Notes: generated from the letters alone by a model not told the origin. A DNA stretch of 44,028 nucleotides from Acidisphaera sp. S103 (GCF_009765975.1 NZ_LMUJ01000024.1:155161-199188); one strand, 5' to 3'. Numbered from the stretch's first letter, positions 25,178 to 33,023 are shown. Made by a program: numbers and translations.

Positions 25178-25207
25178 TTGCGTTCGCGCGGATGGGCGTT
25201 GCATAAT
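25178..25207 (+). promoter_or_regulatory. Sigma-70-like promoter candidate for the small secreted peptide
   Basis: TTGCGT (25178-25183), an 18-base spacer, then CATAAT (25202-25207). Transcription would begin near 25214, at the foot of the leader hairpin. Confidence 0.5.
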
Positions 25208-25212
25208 GATCT

Positions 25213-25245
25213 CAGTCGATTAGGGCGAGAAGTTCGCCTCGACTG
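25213..25245 (+). promoter_or_regulatory. Nested leader hairpin
   Basis: Outer arms CAGTCGA (25213-25219) / TCGACTG (25239-25245) enclose inner arms GGCGA (25224-25228) / TCGCC (25234-25238), with a 4-base bulge on the left side and a 5-base loop. It ends 45 bases before the GTG start and would form the very 5' end of the mRNA, possibly stabilising it. Confidence 0.5.
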
Positions 25246-25290
25246 TTAGCCCGACTGCGCGCCCCTTCAACCTCTCCGGAGCAACTGCTC

Positions 25291-25485
25291 GTGAATACCT
25301 CGTTCAAACGTCTGATCGCCGCGACGGCTTTCATCCTGCCTGTGGTCGCCCTTGCCGGGTCGCCGGCGATGGCCGCGACCAAGACCAAGACGGTGGTGCA
25401 CCACACGACGGCGGTCCACAAGACCAGCGTCGTACACAAGACGACGACCCATGCGAAGAAGGTCGTCAAGCCGACCGCCAGCTAG
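25291..25485 (+). CDS. Small secreted His/Lys/Thr-rich peptide
   Basis: 64 residues. A classical signal peptide (MNTSFKRLIAATAFILPVVALAGSPAMA) with an AMA cleavage site at about residue 28 leaves a mature peptide of about 36 residues made almost only of Thr, Lys, His and Val in imperfect repeats (KTVVHHTT, VHKTSVVHKTT, HAKKVVKP). It is strongly basic and could bind metal through His or a polyanion through Lys; no family is recognised. GTG at 25291 has CCGGAG upstream. It has its own promoter candidate and a strong terminator, so it is a monocistronic unit. Confidence 0.7.
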   Translation: MNTSFKRLIAATAFILPVVALAGSPAMAATKTKTVVHHTTAVHKTSVVHKTTTHAKKVVKPTAS

Positions 25486-25497
25486 GGTTTGTGGTAT

Positions 25498-25532
25498 GGG
25501 CCTCTCCCGTTCGCGGGAGGGGTCGTTTTTGT
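25498..25532 (+). terminator. Rho-independent terminator with a UUCG loop
   Basis: GGGCCTCTCCCG (25498-25509), loop TTCG (25510-25513, closed with one T shared at 25510), then CGGGAGGGGTC followed by GTTTTTG. The core stem CTCCCG/CGGGAG extends outward with G-T and G-C pairs. It closes the small peptide gene 13 bases after its stop. Confidence 0.85.
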
Positions 25533-25638
25533 TGTGGGATCGGCTGGTCGGGGGCTGTGACAAGTCTGTGTTGGTTTCGGGCCGCGAATGTCCTATCTCG
25601 CACGGGTCGTCAGGGCGGCTTGTGGTCGCTGCTTCTTT

Positions 25639-25824
25639 TTGAAGGCGGATGTAGCGGGATCGAGGGGGATGAAGGGGATTTTCTTCTCGCTCAGGACTGC
25701 GCGGCGATGCGGCGGACTTCGGTTTTGGATCGGCCGATAAGGCATAGGCTATGATCTGTTTTGGGCCCGGCTTCGACGGCTGCGCATCTCCTTTATCCCT
25801 CTACATCCCGCTTATCCGCCTTAA
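25639..25824. mobile_element. MITE-like element with GxxExxY-cassette-type inverted ends
   Basis: 186 bp, non-coding. The left end reads TTGAAGGCGGATGTAGCGGG then GGGATGAAGGGGAT. The right end on the opposite strand reads TTAAGGCGGATAAGCGGGAT then AGGGATAAAGGAGATGCG. The ends pair as imperfect inverted repeats of about 40 bp and match those of 43357-43819 and 1324-1600. The middle (about 100 bp) holds no recognisable reading frame. Right after it comes the third copy of the composite repeat seen at 1571 and 1871. Confidence 0.6.
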
Positions 25825-25829
25825 AATTT

Positions 25830-25996
25830 GACTAGTGTCCACGACGACAGTTGGCCAAGCGCGACGGTCCTGCCCGGCGCTTGTCGGCGAAGTCGGCCTC
25901 GCCTGGCTCAGGGTGGCGGACATTGGCATATACATTTTGCTTTACGGGGCTTCCGCAAAGGCGTGGATGCCGATCTGCATCGGCATGACGAGAGGA
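25830..25996. repeat. Third copy of the composite repeat, with REP-like hairpin
   Basis: Continues from the element end with CGACGACA, then GGCGGACATTGGCATA, TTTACGGGGCTTCCG and AAAGGCGTGGATGCC. The hairpin ATGCCGAT/ATCGGCAT around CTGC lies at 25967-25986. The order of parts is the same as in the copies at about 1571-1775 and 1871-2050, but the middle is longer and diverged. Confidence 0.7.
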
Positions 25997-26223
25997 CGGT
26001 GTTTGCGTTGGCACGACAACGGGGCGAGGTCTGCGTCGGCGTGACGAGAGGATGGCGTTTGCGTTGGCACGACGAAGGGGCGGGGTCTGCATCGGCATGA
26101 CGAGAGGACGGCGTTTGCGTTGGCATGACGACGGGGCGGGGTCTGCGTTGGCGTGACGACGGAGCGGCCTTTGCATCGGCATGACGACGGGGTGGGGTCT
26201 GCATTGGCGTGACGAAGGGGTGG
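25972..26223. repeat. Nine-unit tandem array of a 28-bp repeat
   Basis: Exactly nine 28-bp units (252 bp) with no length variation. Two unit types alternate: one with GGTCTGCRTCGGC (R = A or G) and one with CGTTTGCGTTGGC, each followed by a TGACGA/CGACGA-type core and a G-rich end (GAGGACGG or GGGGCGG). The alternation gives a 56-bp higher-order period for the first six units; the last three are more mixed. Unit 1 is the tail of the family A hairpin (ATCTGCATCGGCATGACG), so the array grew out of that repeat. There are no unique spacers, so this is not a CRISPR. It ends 7 bases before the hyfI-like stop codon. Confidence 0.9.
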
Positions 26224-26230
26224 CGGGTTA

Positions 26231-26728
26231 TTACTTGGCGTTTGCTTCCAGCAGGGCTCTTAGACCGGCCAGGATGCGGGCGGGGGGTGGGGGGCAGCCG
26301 CCGATGGTCAGGTCGACGGGGACGGCGAGGCCGGTGCCGCCCAGGACGGCGTAGCTGCCTTTGAAGACGCCGCCGTCTACGGCGCAGTCGCCGACGGCGA
26401 CGACCCATTTCGGGTCCGGTGTGGCGTCCCAGGCTTGCTCCAGCGCGGTGCGCAGATTGCGGGTCAGTGGGCCGGTTACCAGCAGGACGTCGGCGTGGCG
26501 GGGGCTTTCCACGAAGCGCAGGCCGAAGCGTTCCAGGTCGTACAGGACGTTGTTCAGCGCGCGCAGTTCCAGCTCGCAGCCGTTGCAGCTTCCTGTATTG
26601 ACGTGGCGTATCGCCAGGCCGCGGCCCAGGCGGGCTTGCGCGGCGGCCTCCAGGCGGGCGGCCAGGGATGCCGTGGTTTCGGGGTCCGCGGGGCCGACGG
26701 GGTCGGGGTGCGGGGTTCGAAGTATCAT
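26231..26728 (-). CDS. Hyf/NuoB-like Fe-S subunit
   Basis: 165 residues, homologous to HyfI/HycG/NuoB, the subunit that carries the N2-type [4Fe-4S] cluster next to the quinone or NiFe site. All four expected ligands are visible: SCNGCELEL (two Cys), VGDCAVDGG and IGGCPPPP. ATG 26728 overlaps the preceding gene's stop by ATGA. It is the last gene of a five-gene operon (hyfB-, hyfC-, hyfEF-, hyfG-, hyfI-like). No ferredoxin subunit (HyfA/HyfH) is encoded, so the electron donor to this cluster is not apparent. A 28-bp tandem array begins 8 bases after the stop. Confidence 0.88.
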   Translation of the reverse strand: MILRTPHPDPVGPADPETTASLAARLEAAAQARLGRGLAIRHVNTGSCNGCELELRALNNVLYDLERFGLRFVESPRHADVLLVTGPLTRNLRTALEQAWDATPDPKWVVAVGDCAVDGGVFKGSYAVLGGTGLAVPVDLTIGGCPPPPARILAGLRALLEANAK

Positions 26729-28221
26729 AAATCCATTCCGGAAGCGGGCAGTGCGAGAGAAGCACGAATCAGGCTGGCATCGTCGGCGTCGGCTCCTTCC
26801 AGCACGCGTTCGGCCAGCGGCCACAGGGCCCAGCCGGGATCGCGCGGGAAAACCGAAGCGATCTGGCCGTGATCCAGCCGCAGCCAGTGCCAGATGTCGC
26901 CGCGGATCGACTCGGCACAGCCTATTCCCTCGCCGCTAGCCTGCGGCAGGGCGACGGTCAGCGGACCGTCCGGCAGGGCGTCGAGCGCGGCGCCGATGAG
27001 GCGAAGGCTTTCCGAGATCTCGAACAGCCGCAGGTGCTGCCGAACAGCGGCGTCGCCTTCGGCGCGGGTGGCGATGCGAGGGGCGAGCGCGGCGTATCCT
27101 GGCGAAAGCATGGTGCGCACGTCGAACGCACGTCCGGATGAACGACCGACGACGCCGCCGACGCCCAGGGCGGCGACCAGTTGTTTGTCGGTCCGTCCCA
27201 GGCCGGCGAGCCGCAGGGCCAGGGCGGGACCGTCATGCAGGCGGCGAATGGAGTCCAACTGCGAGGCGATGTCGCCCAGTGCGCGCAGGATGACTTGCGG
27301 GCCGCCTTCGGCGATGTCGGTCGCCACGCCGCCGGGGACGACGCAATCCATCATCAGGCGGTGGCCGAACGCGGCGGCGGTGGCGCGCAACAGGGTCTCG
27401 CGCAGCAGGCCGCAGCGGGTTCGCACCGATTGGGAGTCGGCCAGGCGGCCGATTTCGGTGAGGTTGTCCAGGTGGCCGGCGATGCGCTCGACTTCCAGCA
27501 TGACGATCCGCAGCGCGACGGCGCGGGTGGGGGCGGCGACGTCGAGGGCGGCCTCAGTGGCTTCGGCGAAGGCGATCGAGTGGGCGACGGTGGCGTCGGC
27601 GGACAGACGGGCGGCGAAGCGGGCAGCGGCTCGGGGCGATTTGCCGCGCATCAGCGTCAGGGTGCCCTTGTGGGTGAATCCCAGCACGGCCTCCGCATGC
27701 TGAACGGTGGAACCGTTCAGGGTCAGGCGCAGATGCGCGGCTTCGTCCAGGCGGCCCCAGACTGGTCCCAGGGGCAGCATCATGGCCCCTTCCCTGTCGG
27801 GATCGGCCAGCAGCAGCGGTTCGATGGCGGTTCTCGGCTCCGGCCGCGTGGCCATGGGGCGCATCTGCGGCCAGGTGCCGTGATCCAGCCAGGGCCGAGC
27901 GTCAATGCCGTCTTGCGCCACGTGGCCCCACAGATCGTGGATCATCCGCTCGTACCAGGCGGCACCCGGCAGAACCGGGGACAAAGCGGGATAGTGGCCG
28001 GCTTCGATCGGGGTTGAGACCGGTATGATCGTCAGTGCCCGGGGATCGAGGAACAGGGCGTGGGCCTGGACGGTGTCGGCCCAGTGGGCGAGCAGTGTCC
28101 ATGGTTCGGTGACCGACGCATGGGTCAGGGCGGCCCAATCGGCGTGGGACAGGATATACCGCGGCCAGGGGCGGCAGATTTCAGCTTCCGCTGTCCGGAT
28201 GATGTCGTTCGCGGTGGTCAT
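26725..28221 (-). CDS. Hyf/NuoCD-like large subunit lacking the NiFe-binding cysteines
   Basis: 498 residues. The N-terminal third is NuoC-like, with YERMIHDLWGHVAQDGIDARP matching the NuoC signature. The rest is NuoD/HyfG-like (LGFTHKGTLTLMRGKSP, LEVERIAGHLDNL, GGVATDI). In real group 4 hydrogenases the first Cys pair lies in a RVCGICxxxHS motif; here the aligned segment is RLSADATVAHS with both Cys lost. The C-terminal DPCxxC pair is replaced as well: after DDASLIRASL comes ALPASGMDL. So no NiFe centre can bind. The HPAAHG quinone-site motif of NuoD is not evident either (LGPVWGRLDEAAHLRL). It is coupled by ATGA to the next two genes. Annotating it as a hydrogenase would be misleading. Confidence 0.88.
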   Translation of the reverse strand: MTTANDIIRTAEAEICRPWPRYILSHADWAALTHASVTEPWTLLAHWADTVQAHALFLDPRALTIIPVSTPIEAGHYPALSPVLPGAAWYERMIHDLWGHVAQDGIDARPWLDHGTWPQMRPMATRPEPRTAIEPLLLADPDREGAMMLPLGPVWGRLDEAAHLRLTLNGSTVQHAEAVLGFTHKGTLTLMRGKSPRAAARFAARLSADATVAHSIAFAEATEAALDVAAPTRAVALRIVMLEVERIAGHLDNLTEIGRLADSQSVRTRCGLLRETLLRATAAAFGHRLMMDCVVPGGVATDIAEGGPQVILRALGDIASQLDSIRRLHDGPALALRLAGLGRTDKQLVAALGVGGVVGRSSGRAFDVRTMLSPGYAALAPRIATRAEGDAAVRQHLRLFEISESLRLIGAALDALPDGPLTVALPQASGEGIGCAESIRGDIWHWLRLDHGQIASVFPRDPGWALWPLAERVLEGADADDASLIRASLALPASGMDL

Positions 28222-29795
28222 GGGGGGCCGGCCACCAGTACGTGTAGCCAGAGGACGACAGTGTCAGGGGCGAAGTAGCCCACCAGGGCGGCCAGCGCCA
28301 AGGGCAACCAGGCGATCGAGGGGACCTCCGGTCGCGGGGTAAAATCGGGAAGGTGCCGGGGAAAGCCGGCCAGCACCATCGGCACCAGGGCGATGCCCAG
28401 GGGGAGCAGCAGCCAAGGATCGTGGGCACTCAGCGCCAGCACCACCAGGACGAGGCCCGGAAACATGCCCGCCGGCGGTACGCCGCCCAGGCCAACGATT
28501 GCCAGCGTGGCGGCCAGTCCGTCCGTGATCCTGGTGGCGGCGCGGGACAGAATCAGCAGGATCAGCAGGATCAGCGCGGCGAAGCGTCCGTCGGCCTGGC
28601 CGATGCTGATGGCCAGCAAGACGATGCTGGAATGGCCGAGGAACAGCAGGGCCGCACGGTGCGACCGGGTGGGACTGGTCAGCAGGAACGCGCAGGCCAG
28701 CAGGGTGAGCACGGCTGTGCCGATACCGAGAGCGGCGATGTCCGGCGGCCAGGCGGCCTGAGTGGCGAGGCGCAGGATCAGGACGATAAAGACCGCGGCG
28801 AGATCGGGCACGATCGCCGCCATGGTGACGGAGCCGGCGAACAGGCTGAACCAGCCCAGGAGCGGCGGCGCGGCGGACAGCAATTGCATCCCGAACAGCG
28901 CCAGGCCGGCGGCGAGGCTGGCCAGGACCGCGCCATTCCAACGGCGGGACAACGCCGGCAGCAAGGCCGTCGCCAGCGCGGCCAGCACCGCCAGCCACGC
29001 TGTGGTCAAATCGGGTGCGCATACCACCAGGACGGTGAAACCGGTTTGCGCCAGGGCGGCGCCTCGGCGGGCCAGGGTCAGGGCGAAGCGGGTGCGCCGC
29101 ATGTAGGACCGCATCACGCCGTCCAGGGCGAGCAACGGAGCGAACACCGAAGCCAGCGGCCCGAGTGGGACGATCAGCGTCGCGGCGGTCATTGCCAGCG
29201 CCAGGCCCAGATCGATCCATCCAAGCCATGGGGCGGCGTAGGCAAAGCGCGGCGGGCCGCGATCCCGCCGGGATGCGATGGCCGGGATCAACATCCCGGC
29301 CGCGACCGGCAGCGGCAAAGCCAGGCAGGCGAGCGGGAACAAGAAGGCGGCGAGACCCATTGCCGGCGGGGCGATCAGGCTGCCGGCCAGCGTCAGCCCG
29401 TTTTGCAGCGCGACCAGCGCCATCACCTGCATCAACGGCTGGGACCGGGTCGCGGCGAGCAGGATCGACAACAGGACGATCGTCGTCGGCAGCGCGAGAA
29501 TGCCCAGCGACTGGCACAGAATGGCCAGAACCGCGCCGACGGCGATGCCGAGTTTGGCGCCTCCGGCCGGGGTTGTGCGGAAATCGGACGTCTCATGCCG
29601 CGCCAGTGCTATCCCGGTGGTAAGGACCAAAGGCGGGATCGCCATCAGTGGCTGGTGCAGGACCACAGCCGTCACGGCGACCGCGGCGGATTGAACGACC
29701 AGCATGATCGCCGCGGCGGTCACCTGCCCCGTCACCAGCAAGGCGAATCCCATCACCAGGGCCAGCCCGGCACTGCCTTGCGCCAGGGCGGTCAT
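28218..29795 (-). CDS. HyfE-HyfF-like fused membrane subunit
   Basis: 525 residues, almost wholly hydrophobic. Residues about 1-205 follow HyfE (six or seven spans; LPTTIVLLSILLAATRSQPL, VALQNGLTLAGSLI corresponds to the ENGxxL segment). From about residue 215 an antiporter-like HyfF/NuoN-type region begins (PPRFAYAAPWLGWIDLGLAL). In E. coli these are two genes. The conserved KRLLAYSSIEHMG-type helix is seen as HRAALLFLGHSSIVLLAISIG, with the Glu replaced by Val, so proton translocation by this module is doubtful. ATG 29795 overlaps the hyfC-like stop. Longer open frames upstream belong to another frame of the neighbour. Confidence 0.78.
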   Translation of the reverse strand: MTALAQGSAGLALVMGFALLVTGQVTAAAIMLVVQSAAVAVTAVVLHQPLMAIPPLVLTTGIALARHETSDFRTTPAGGAKLGIAVGAVLAILCQSLGILALPTTIVLLSILLAATRSQPLMQVMALVALQNGLTLAGSLIAPPAMGLAAFLFPLACLALPLPVAAGMLIPAIASRRDRGPPRFAYAAPWLGWIDLGLALAMTAATLIVPLGPLASVFAPLLALDGVMRSYMRRTRFALTLARRGAALAQTGFTVLVVCAPDLTTAWLAVLAALATALLPALSRRWNGAVLASLAAGLALFGMQLLSAAPPLLGWFSLFAGSVTMAAIVPDLAAVFIVLILRLATQAAWPPDIAALGIGTAVLTLLACAFLLTSPTRSHRAALLFLGHSSIVLLAISIGQADGRFAALILLILLILSRAATRITDGLAATLAIVGLGGVPPAGMFPGLVLVVLALSAHDPWLLLPLGIALVPMVLAGFPRHLPDFTPRPEVPSIAWLPLALAALVGYFAPDTVVLWLHVLVAGPP

Positions 29796-30709
29796 GCCGT
29801 CCCCGCGCTGGCCAGGACCATGATGGTGGCGAGCAGTGCCAACAGAGCCGCGACGCCGATCAGGTCGGGCAGGCGGCGGTGCGGGACTCGGCCCAGCGTC
29901 GTCTGGATGGCGCACAGGCCCAGGATGAAAGCGCCGAGTTTGATCCCCCACACCGCCAACCCGATCAGCCAGGCCTGCGGTGCGCTGCCGATCGCCGCCA
30001 TCCCGACCGGCAGGAACAGGCCGCCGATCAGGTCGATCCAGACCAGGCGCCGCAACCAAGCGGTCATTCGGACAATCGCCAGATCGATGCCACTGGCCAT
30101 CTCATCGAGGCCATCAGCCGGGACGCTGGCCTCGGCGAAGACCAGGGCCAGCATGGCGGTCATGACGACGGCCGAGGCAGCCGCCGGCAGCAGCAAACCC
30201 TCCCGCTGCTGGCCGATGATCTGGTCGAGATTGAGGCTGCCCCCCATCAGCGCCAGCGTCACCACGGCCAGCATCAGGGCCGGTTCGGCCAGGACCGCTC
30301 GGGCGCTGGCGGTCTGTGCGGCAAGGCCGGGCGGGGCGGCGCCGGAGTCCAGAGCGGCCAGGCCGCCGGCGAGCCGGGCCACGGTCAGCAGCGATACGAT
30401 GACCAGCACGTCGGCCAACGGGGACAGAGCCATCCCCAGGGTGAACGACGGCACCAGGGCGGCGGCCGACAGCGTCGCACCCAGACCGAGCGCCGGGGTC
30501 AGGCGGGCGACGATCGAGACGCTCTCGATGGTCATGGGGGTTTTTCGGGACAGCCGCAGCAGATCGCGCCAGGGCAGCAGGATCGGCGGTCCGGATCGTC
30601 CGCTGAACCTGGCGTCGAGCCAGTCCATCGCCCCCGCCACGGTCGGCGCGGCGGCGATCATCAGGCCGATATGCAGGATTTGTGCGAACAGCGACAGAAA
30701 CAGGGTCAT
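29792..30709 (-). CDS. HyfC/HycD/NuoH-like membrane subunit
   Basis: 305 residues with about eight spans. SGRSGPPILLPWRDLLRLSRKTPM matches the cytoplasmic GPPxLQxxxDLxRLxxK loop of HyfC, and ALVFAEASVPADGLDEMASGIDLA corresponds to the AExxRIPxDxPxxHLE loop with most acidic residues and the His changed. In complex I and hydrogenases this subunit anchors the soluble arm and forms the quinone or proton entry path. It is overlapped on both sides by ATGA junctions. Confidence 0.85.
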   Translation of the reverse strand: MTLFLSLFAQILHIGLMIAAAPTVAGAMDWLDARFSGRSGPPILLPWRDLLRLSRKTPMTIESVSIVARLTPALGLGATLSAAALVPSFTLGMALSPLADVLVIVSLLTVARLAGGLAALDSGAAPPGLAAQTASARAVLAEPALMLAVVTLALMGGSLNLDQIIGQQREGLLLPAAASAVVMTAMLALVFAEASVPADGLDEMASGIDLAIVRMTAWLRRLVWIDLIGGLFLPVGMAAIGSAPQAWLIGLAVWGIKLGAFILGLCAIQTTLGRVPHRRLPDLIGVAALLALLATIMVLASAGTA

Positions 30710-32508
30710 CCGGCCATCGCCAGTAGCAGGAGCAGTGCGGCGAACGTGACCAGGATCAGCCATGGTCCTGCCTCGGCCGAGGGCGGACGCGGGTGCATGA
30801 AGGCCGGAAGCCGCGGGCGCCGGGGCAGCGCGATGCCTGGAAGCGGCGGCAGGAAGCCCTCACCGGTGGATTGGGCGGCAGGTTCGCCGAAGGGTAAGCC
30901 GATCGGCGGTGCCATGCCGTCGGTCCAGGGACCGGTGGCTTTGGCTTCCCGGGGCGACCAGCGTGATACCAGCATCACACCGCCTGTCGTCAGTGCCAGC
31001 AGCGCGAGCACCGGAAGCGCGAGGTAGCCCTTGACGGCGGTGAAGGGCGACATCCACGCCACCCCTGTATGGGCGTTGGTCAAGGCCCGGATCGCCGGGT
31101 CGGCCAGCAGCCACAGGGTCGATCCCGGCAGCAGGCCGGGCAACAGGGATAGACCGGCCAGAGCCAGCAGGATGATCCGGGTGGGCGCTTTGCTCTCGCG
31201 CGCACCGGCGCCGCGCGGGGTGCGCGGCCGGCCGAGGATCGCGATGCCGATCAGACGGAGCGAGCCGGCGGTGGTCAGGGCGGCGGAGAGCGCGATCGCG
31301 GCGCCAGTCAGGGCGATTGGAAGCTGGAACAGCAGGCCGCCGATGCGGGGCGCGGACAAGACAGACTGAAACAACAGCCACAGGCCGGCGAAGCCGACAC
31401 CGGGTGGGATCGCGGACAAACCCAGCAAACCCACGGCCAGCGCGATCGCGGTTGCCGGCATCGCGTGAACCAGGCCGCCGAGACGGGACAGGCGGTAAGT
31501 GCCGGCGCTGCCGGCGATCGCCCGGGCGGCAAGCGATGCCAGGACGCAAGCGGCACCGCTGCCGATCGCAGCCAGGAAAGTCGAGGCCAGCGCAAACGAT
31601 GCCGCCCCGGGCAGGTCCGCCGTTCGGGCGATCAGGGCAAGGCCGATGCCTGCCGCGGCAAGGCCGGCCTGACGCCGCGCCAGGCACAGGACCGCACCGT
31701 CGATGTCCGGATGGCTGGCCGCGCACCAGCCTTCAACGATCGTGGCCGCCGCGCCGGCCAGCAGCAGGACGAACCCGCACCACACGGGTATCGCCGCGCC
31801 AGGCAGTTCGGTGATCAGGCGCAGCAGCAGGTAGGCACCGGACGGGATGATGACGCCGGCGGTCAGGGCGTCTCGGGTCCAGCAGTGTTCGGACGGGCGA
31901 CTCCAAGTCAGGCCGGCGACAGCGGCAATGGTCAGCGCGGCAGTGACGGCGGCGCGGTTCGGATCGACGGATGCGGCGCGAATGGCATCGAAATTGGGAG
32001 CGAAGCCAGCCGGGGCCAGCAGGCAGACCGCGGCCAGCATGAGCAACGGGATCAGCAGCGGGAGGCGGCTTCCCCGGGGCAGCCAGATGGCGCCGCAACT
32101 GATGGCAAGACCGATGGCCAGGAGGACTCCATCTGCCGCCAGGACCGACAATGCCGTTCCGGCGAGACAGAACGCCGTTGTCCGGACCAAGGCGACCGGG
32201 GTCAGTGGTGTTGTCGTTGCCTGGAACGCCGCGATGGCGGTCGCGGCCAGGAACAGCGTGGCCAGGAAGAACGCGGACAGTGGATCGAGGGCGAGATGCA
32301 GCGACAGGTTTGGCGGGCCGATCGGGAGGGAAAGCGTGGTCGCGGCGGTGCCCATCAGCAGCGGTGGCAGGCACAGCAGCATGCCGAGGCCACTCAGCGT
32401 GGTGGCCAGGAAGCCGCAGGCAGCGAGCGGCAAGGCGGCCGCACACATGCCCAGCAGCAGCAGGGCAATGACATCGATGGTCAGGAACAGAAGGATCGGG
32501 TCGGTCAC
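30706..32508 (-). CDS. HyfB/NuoL-M-like antiporter-type membrane subunit, degenerate
   Basis: 600 residues with about 14-16 hydrophobic spans. LHLALDPLSAFFLATLFL is the usual start of the antiporter fold. Residues expected for ion pumping are missing. The LLGWExMSL-like helix reads GVLLAIGLAISCGAI, the LLxGVMIKxxLYGLxR helix reads LTAGVIIPSGAYLLLR (Lys to Pro), and the KRLLAYSSIEN helix reads AVLCLARRQAGLAAAG. The C-terminus has a soluble Pro-rich stretch before a last span. GTG at 32508 is the first codon of the operon; its ribosome-binding site is weak. Confidence 0.82.
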   Translation of the reverse strand: MTDPILLFLTIDVIALLLLGMCAAALPLAACGFLATTLSGLGMLLCLPPLLMGTAATTLSLPIGPPNLSLHLALDPLSAFFLATLFLAATAIAAFQATTTPLTPVALVRTTAFCLAGTALSVLAADGVLLAIGLAISCGAIWLPRGSRLPLLIPLLMLAAVCLLAPAGFAPNFDAIRAASVDPNRAAVTAALTIAAVAGLTWSRPSEHCWTRDALTAGVIIPSGAYLLLRLITELPGAAIPVWCGFVLLLAGAAATIVEGWCAASHPDIDGAVLCLARRQAGLAAAGIGLALIARTADLPGAASFALASTFLAAIGSGAACVLASLAARAIAGSAGTYRLSRLGGLVHAMPATAIALAVGLLGLSAIPPGVGFAGLWLLFQSVLSAPRIGGLLFQLPIALTGAAIALSAALTTAGSLRLIGIAILGRPRTPRGAGARESKAPTRIILLALAGLSLLPGLLPGSTLWLLADPAIRALTNAHTGVAWMSPFTAVKGYLALPVLALLALTTGGVMLVSRWSPREAKATGPWTDGMAPPIGLPFGEPAAQSTGEGFLPPLPGIALPRRPRLPAFMHPRPPSAEAGPWLILVTFAALLLLLAMAG

Positions 32509-32729
32509 CCGTGACAGGATATCACCGTCGATCGGAGTCGGGTGCAGTGGTCAGCGATTGGTGAACACGCGGGATGATGTTGACGGATTCGGCCGGTCGG
32601 ACCGAGACTAGACGTATGTCAATTAGAGCAGCGTTGTTGAGGCTGCCGTTTGGGAGGCCGGGCCATGCCACCGGACGCAGCCGGTTCGCTGAACGCGCCG
32701 ATCCAGGCGCCGTTGTTCGGAGACGCGGC

Positions 32730-33023
32730 ATGAAGACGTATGAAGGTGAGCGGACGCTGCGCGGGATCAAGGTGACGGTGGATGGGGTGCCGCTGGCGCC
32801 TCGGGCGGACTTGCATTGCTTTAACAAGACAGGGTTCGAATGGACCTACGCCGGGCCGGGGCCACGACAATTGGCCCTGGCACTGCTGGCCGACCATTTG
32901 CGCGACGACGCGAGGGCGCTGGCATTGAGCGAGACCTTCATGCGCCATGTGGTGGCGTATTTGGATAACGCGTGGTGCCTGACGTCCGTGGATATCGATG
33001 AGGCGTTGATGGAGATGGGTTGA
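32730..33023 (+). CDS. DUF6166 family protein
   Basis: 97 residues. TYEGERTLRGIKVTVDGVPLAPR, TGFEWTYAGPGPRQLALALLADHLRDD and WCLTSVDIDEAL match the small DUF6166 family as I remember it. It appears cytoplasmic and is often found in accessory regions; function unknown. ATG 32730 has GGAG upstream. The frame is open to 32574, but the upstream part is Arg-rich and unlike the family. It converges with the MFS gene (26 bp between stops). Confidence 0.75.
   Translation: MKTYEGERTLRGIKVTVDGVPLAPRADLHCFNKTGFEWTYAGPGPRQLALALLADHLRDDARALALSETFMRHVVAYLDNAWCLTSVDIDEALMEMG

Noticed and set aside
25972-26223. Regular repeats suggesting a CRISPR array
   Set aside because: Units follow each other without unique spacers, and no cas genes are in the window; it is a simple tandem repeat.
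28353-30749. A 798-codon open frame on the plus strand
   Set aside because: It is antisense to the Hyf-like membrane genes, Gln/Arg/Gly-rich and without any recognisable domain; a by-product of high GC.
26231-32508. Annotation as a functional NiFe hydrogenase 4
   Set aside because: Both NiFe-binding Cys pairs are absent from the large subunit and no ferredoxin, HyfD or maturation genes are present.
32820-32850. GGGTTCGAATGG resembling a tRNA T-arm
   Set aside because: It lies inside the DUF6166 coding frame and no other tRNA arms surround it.
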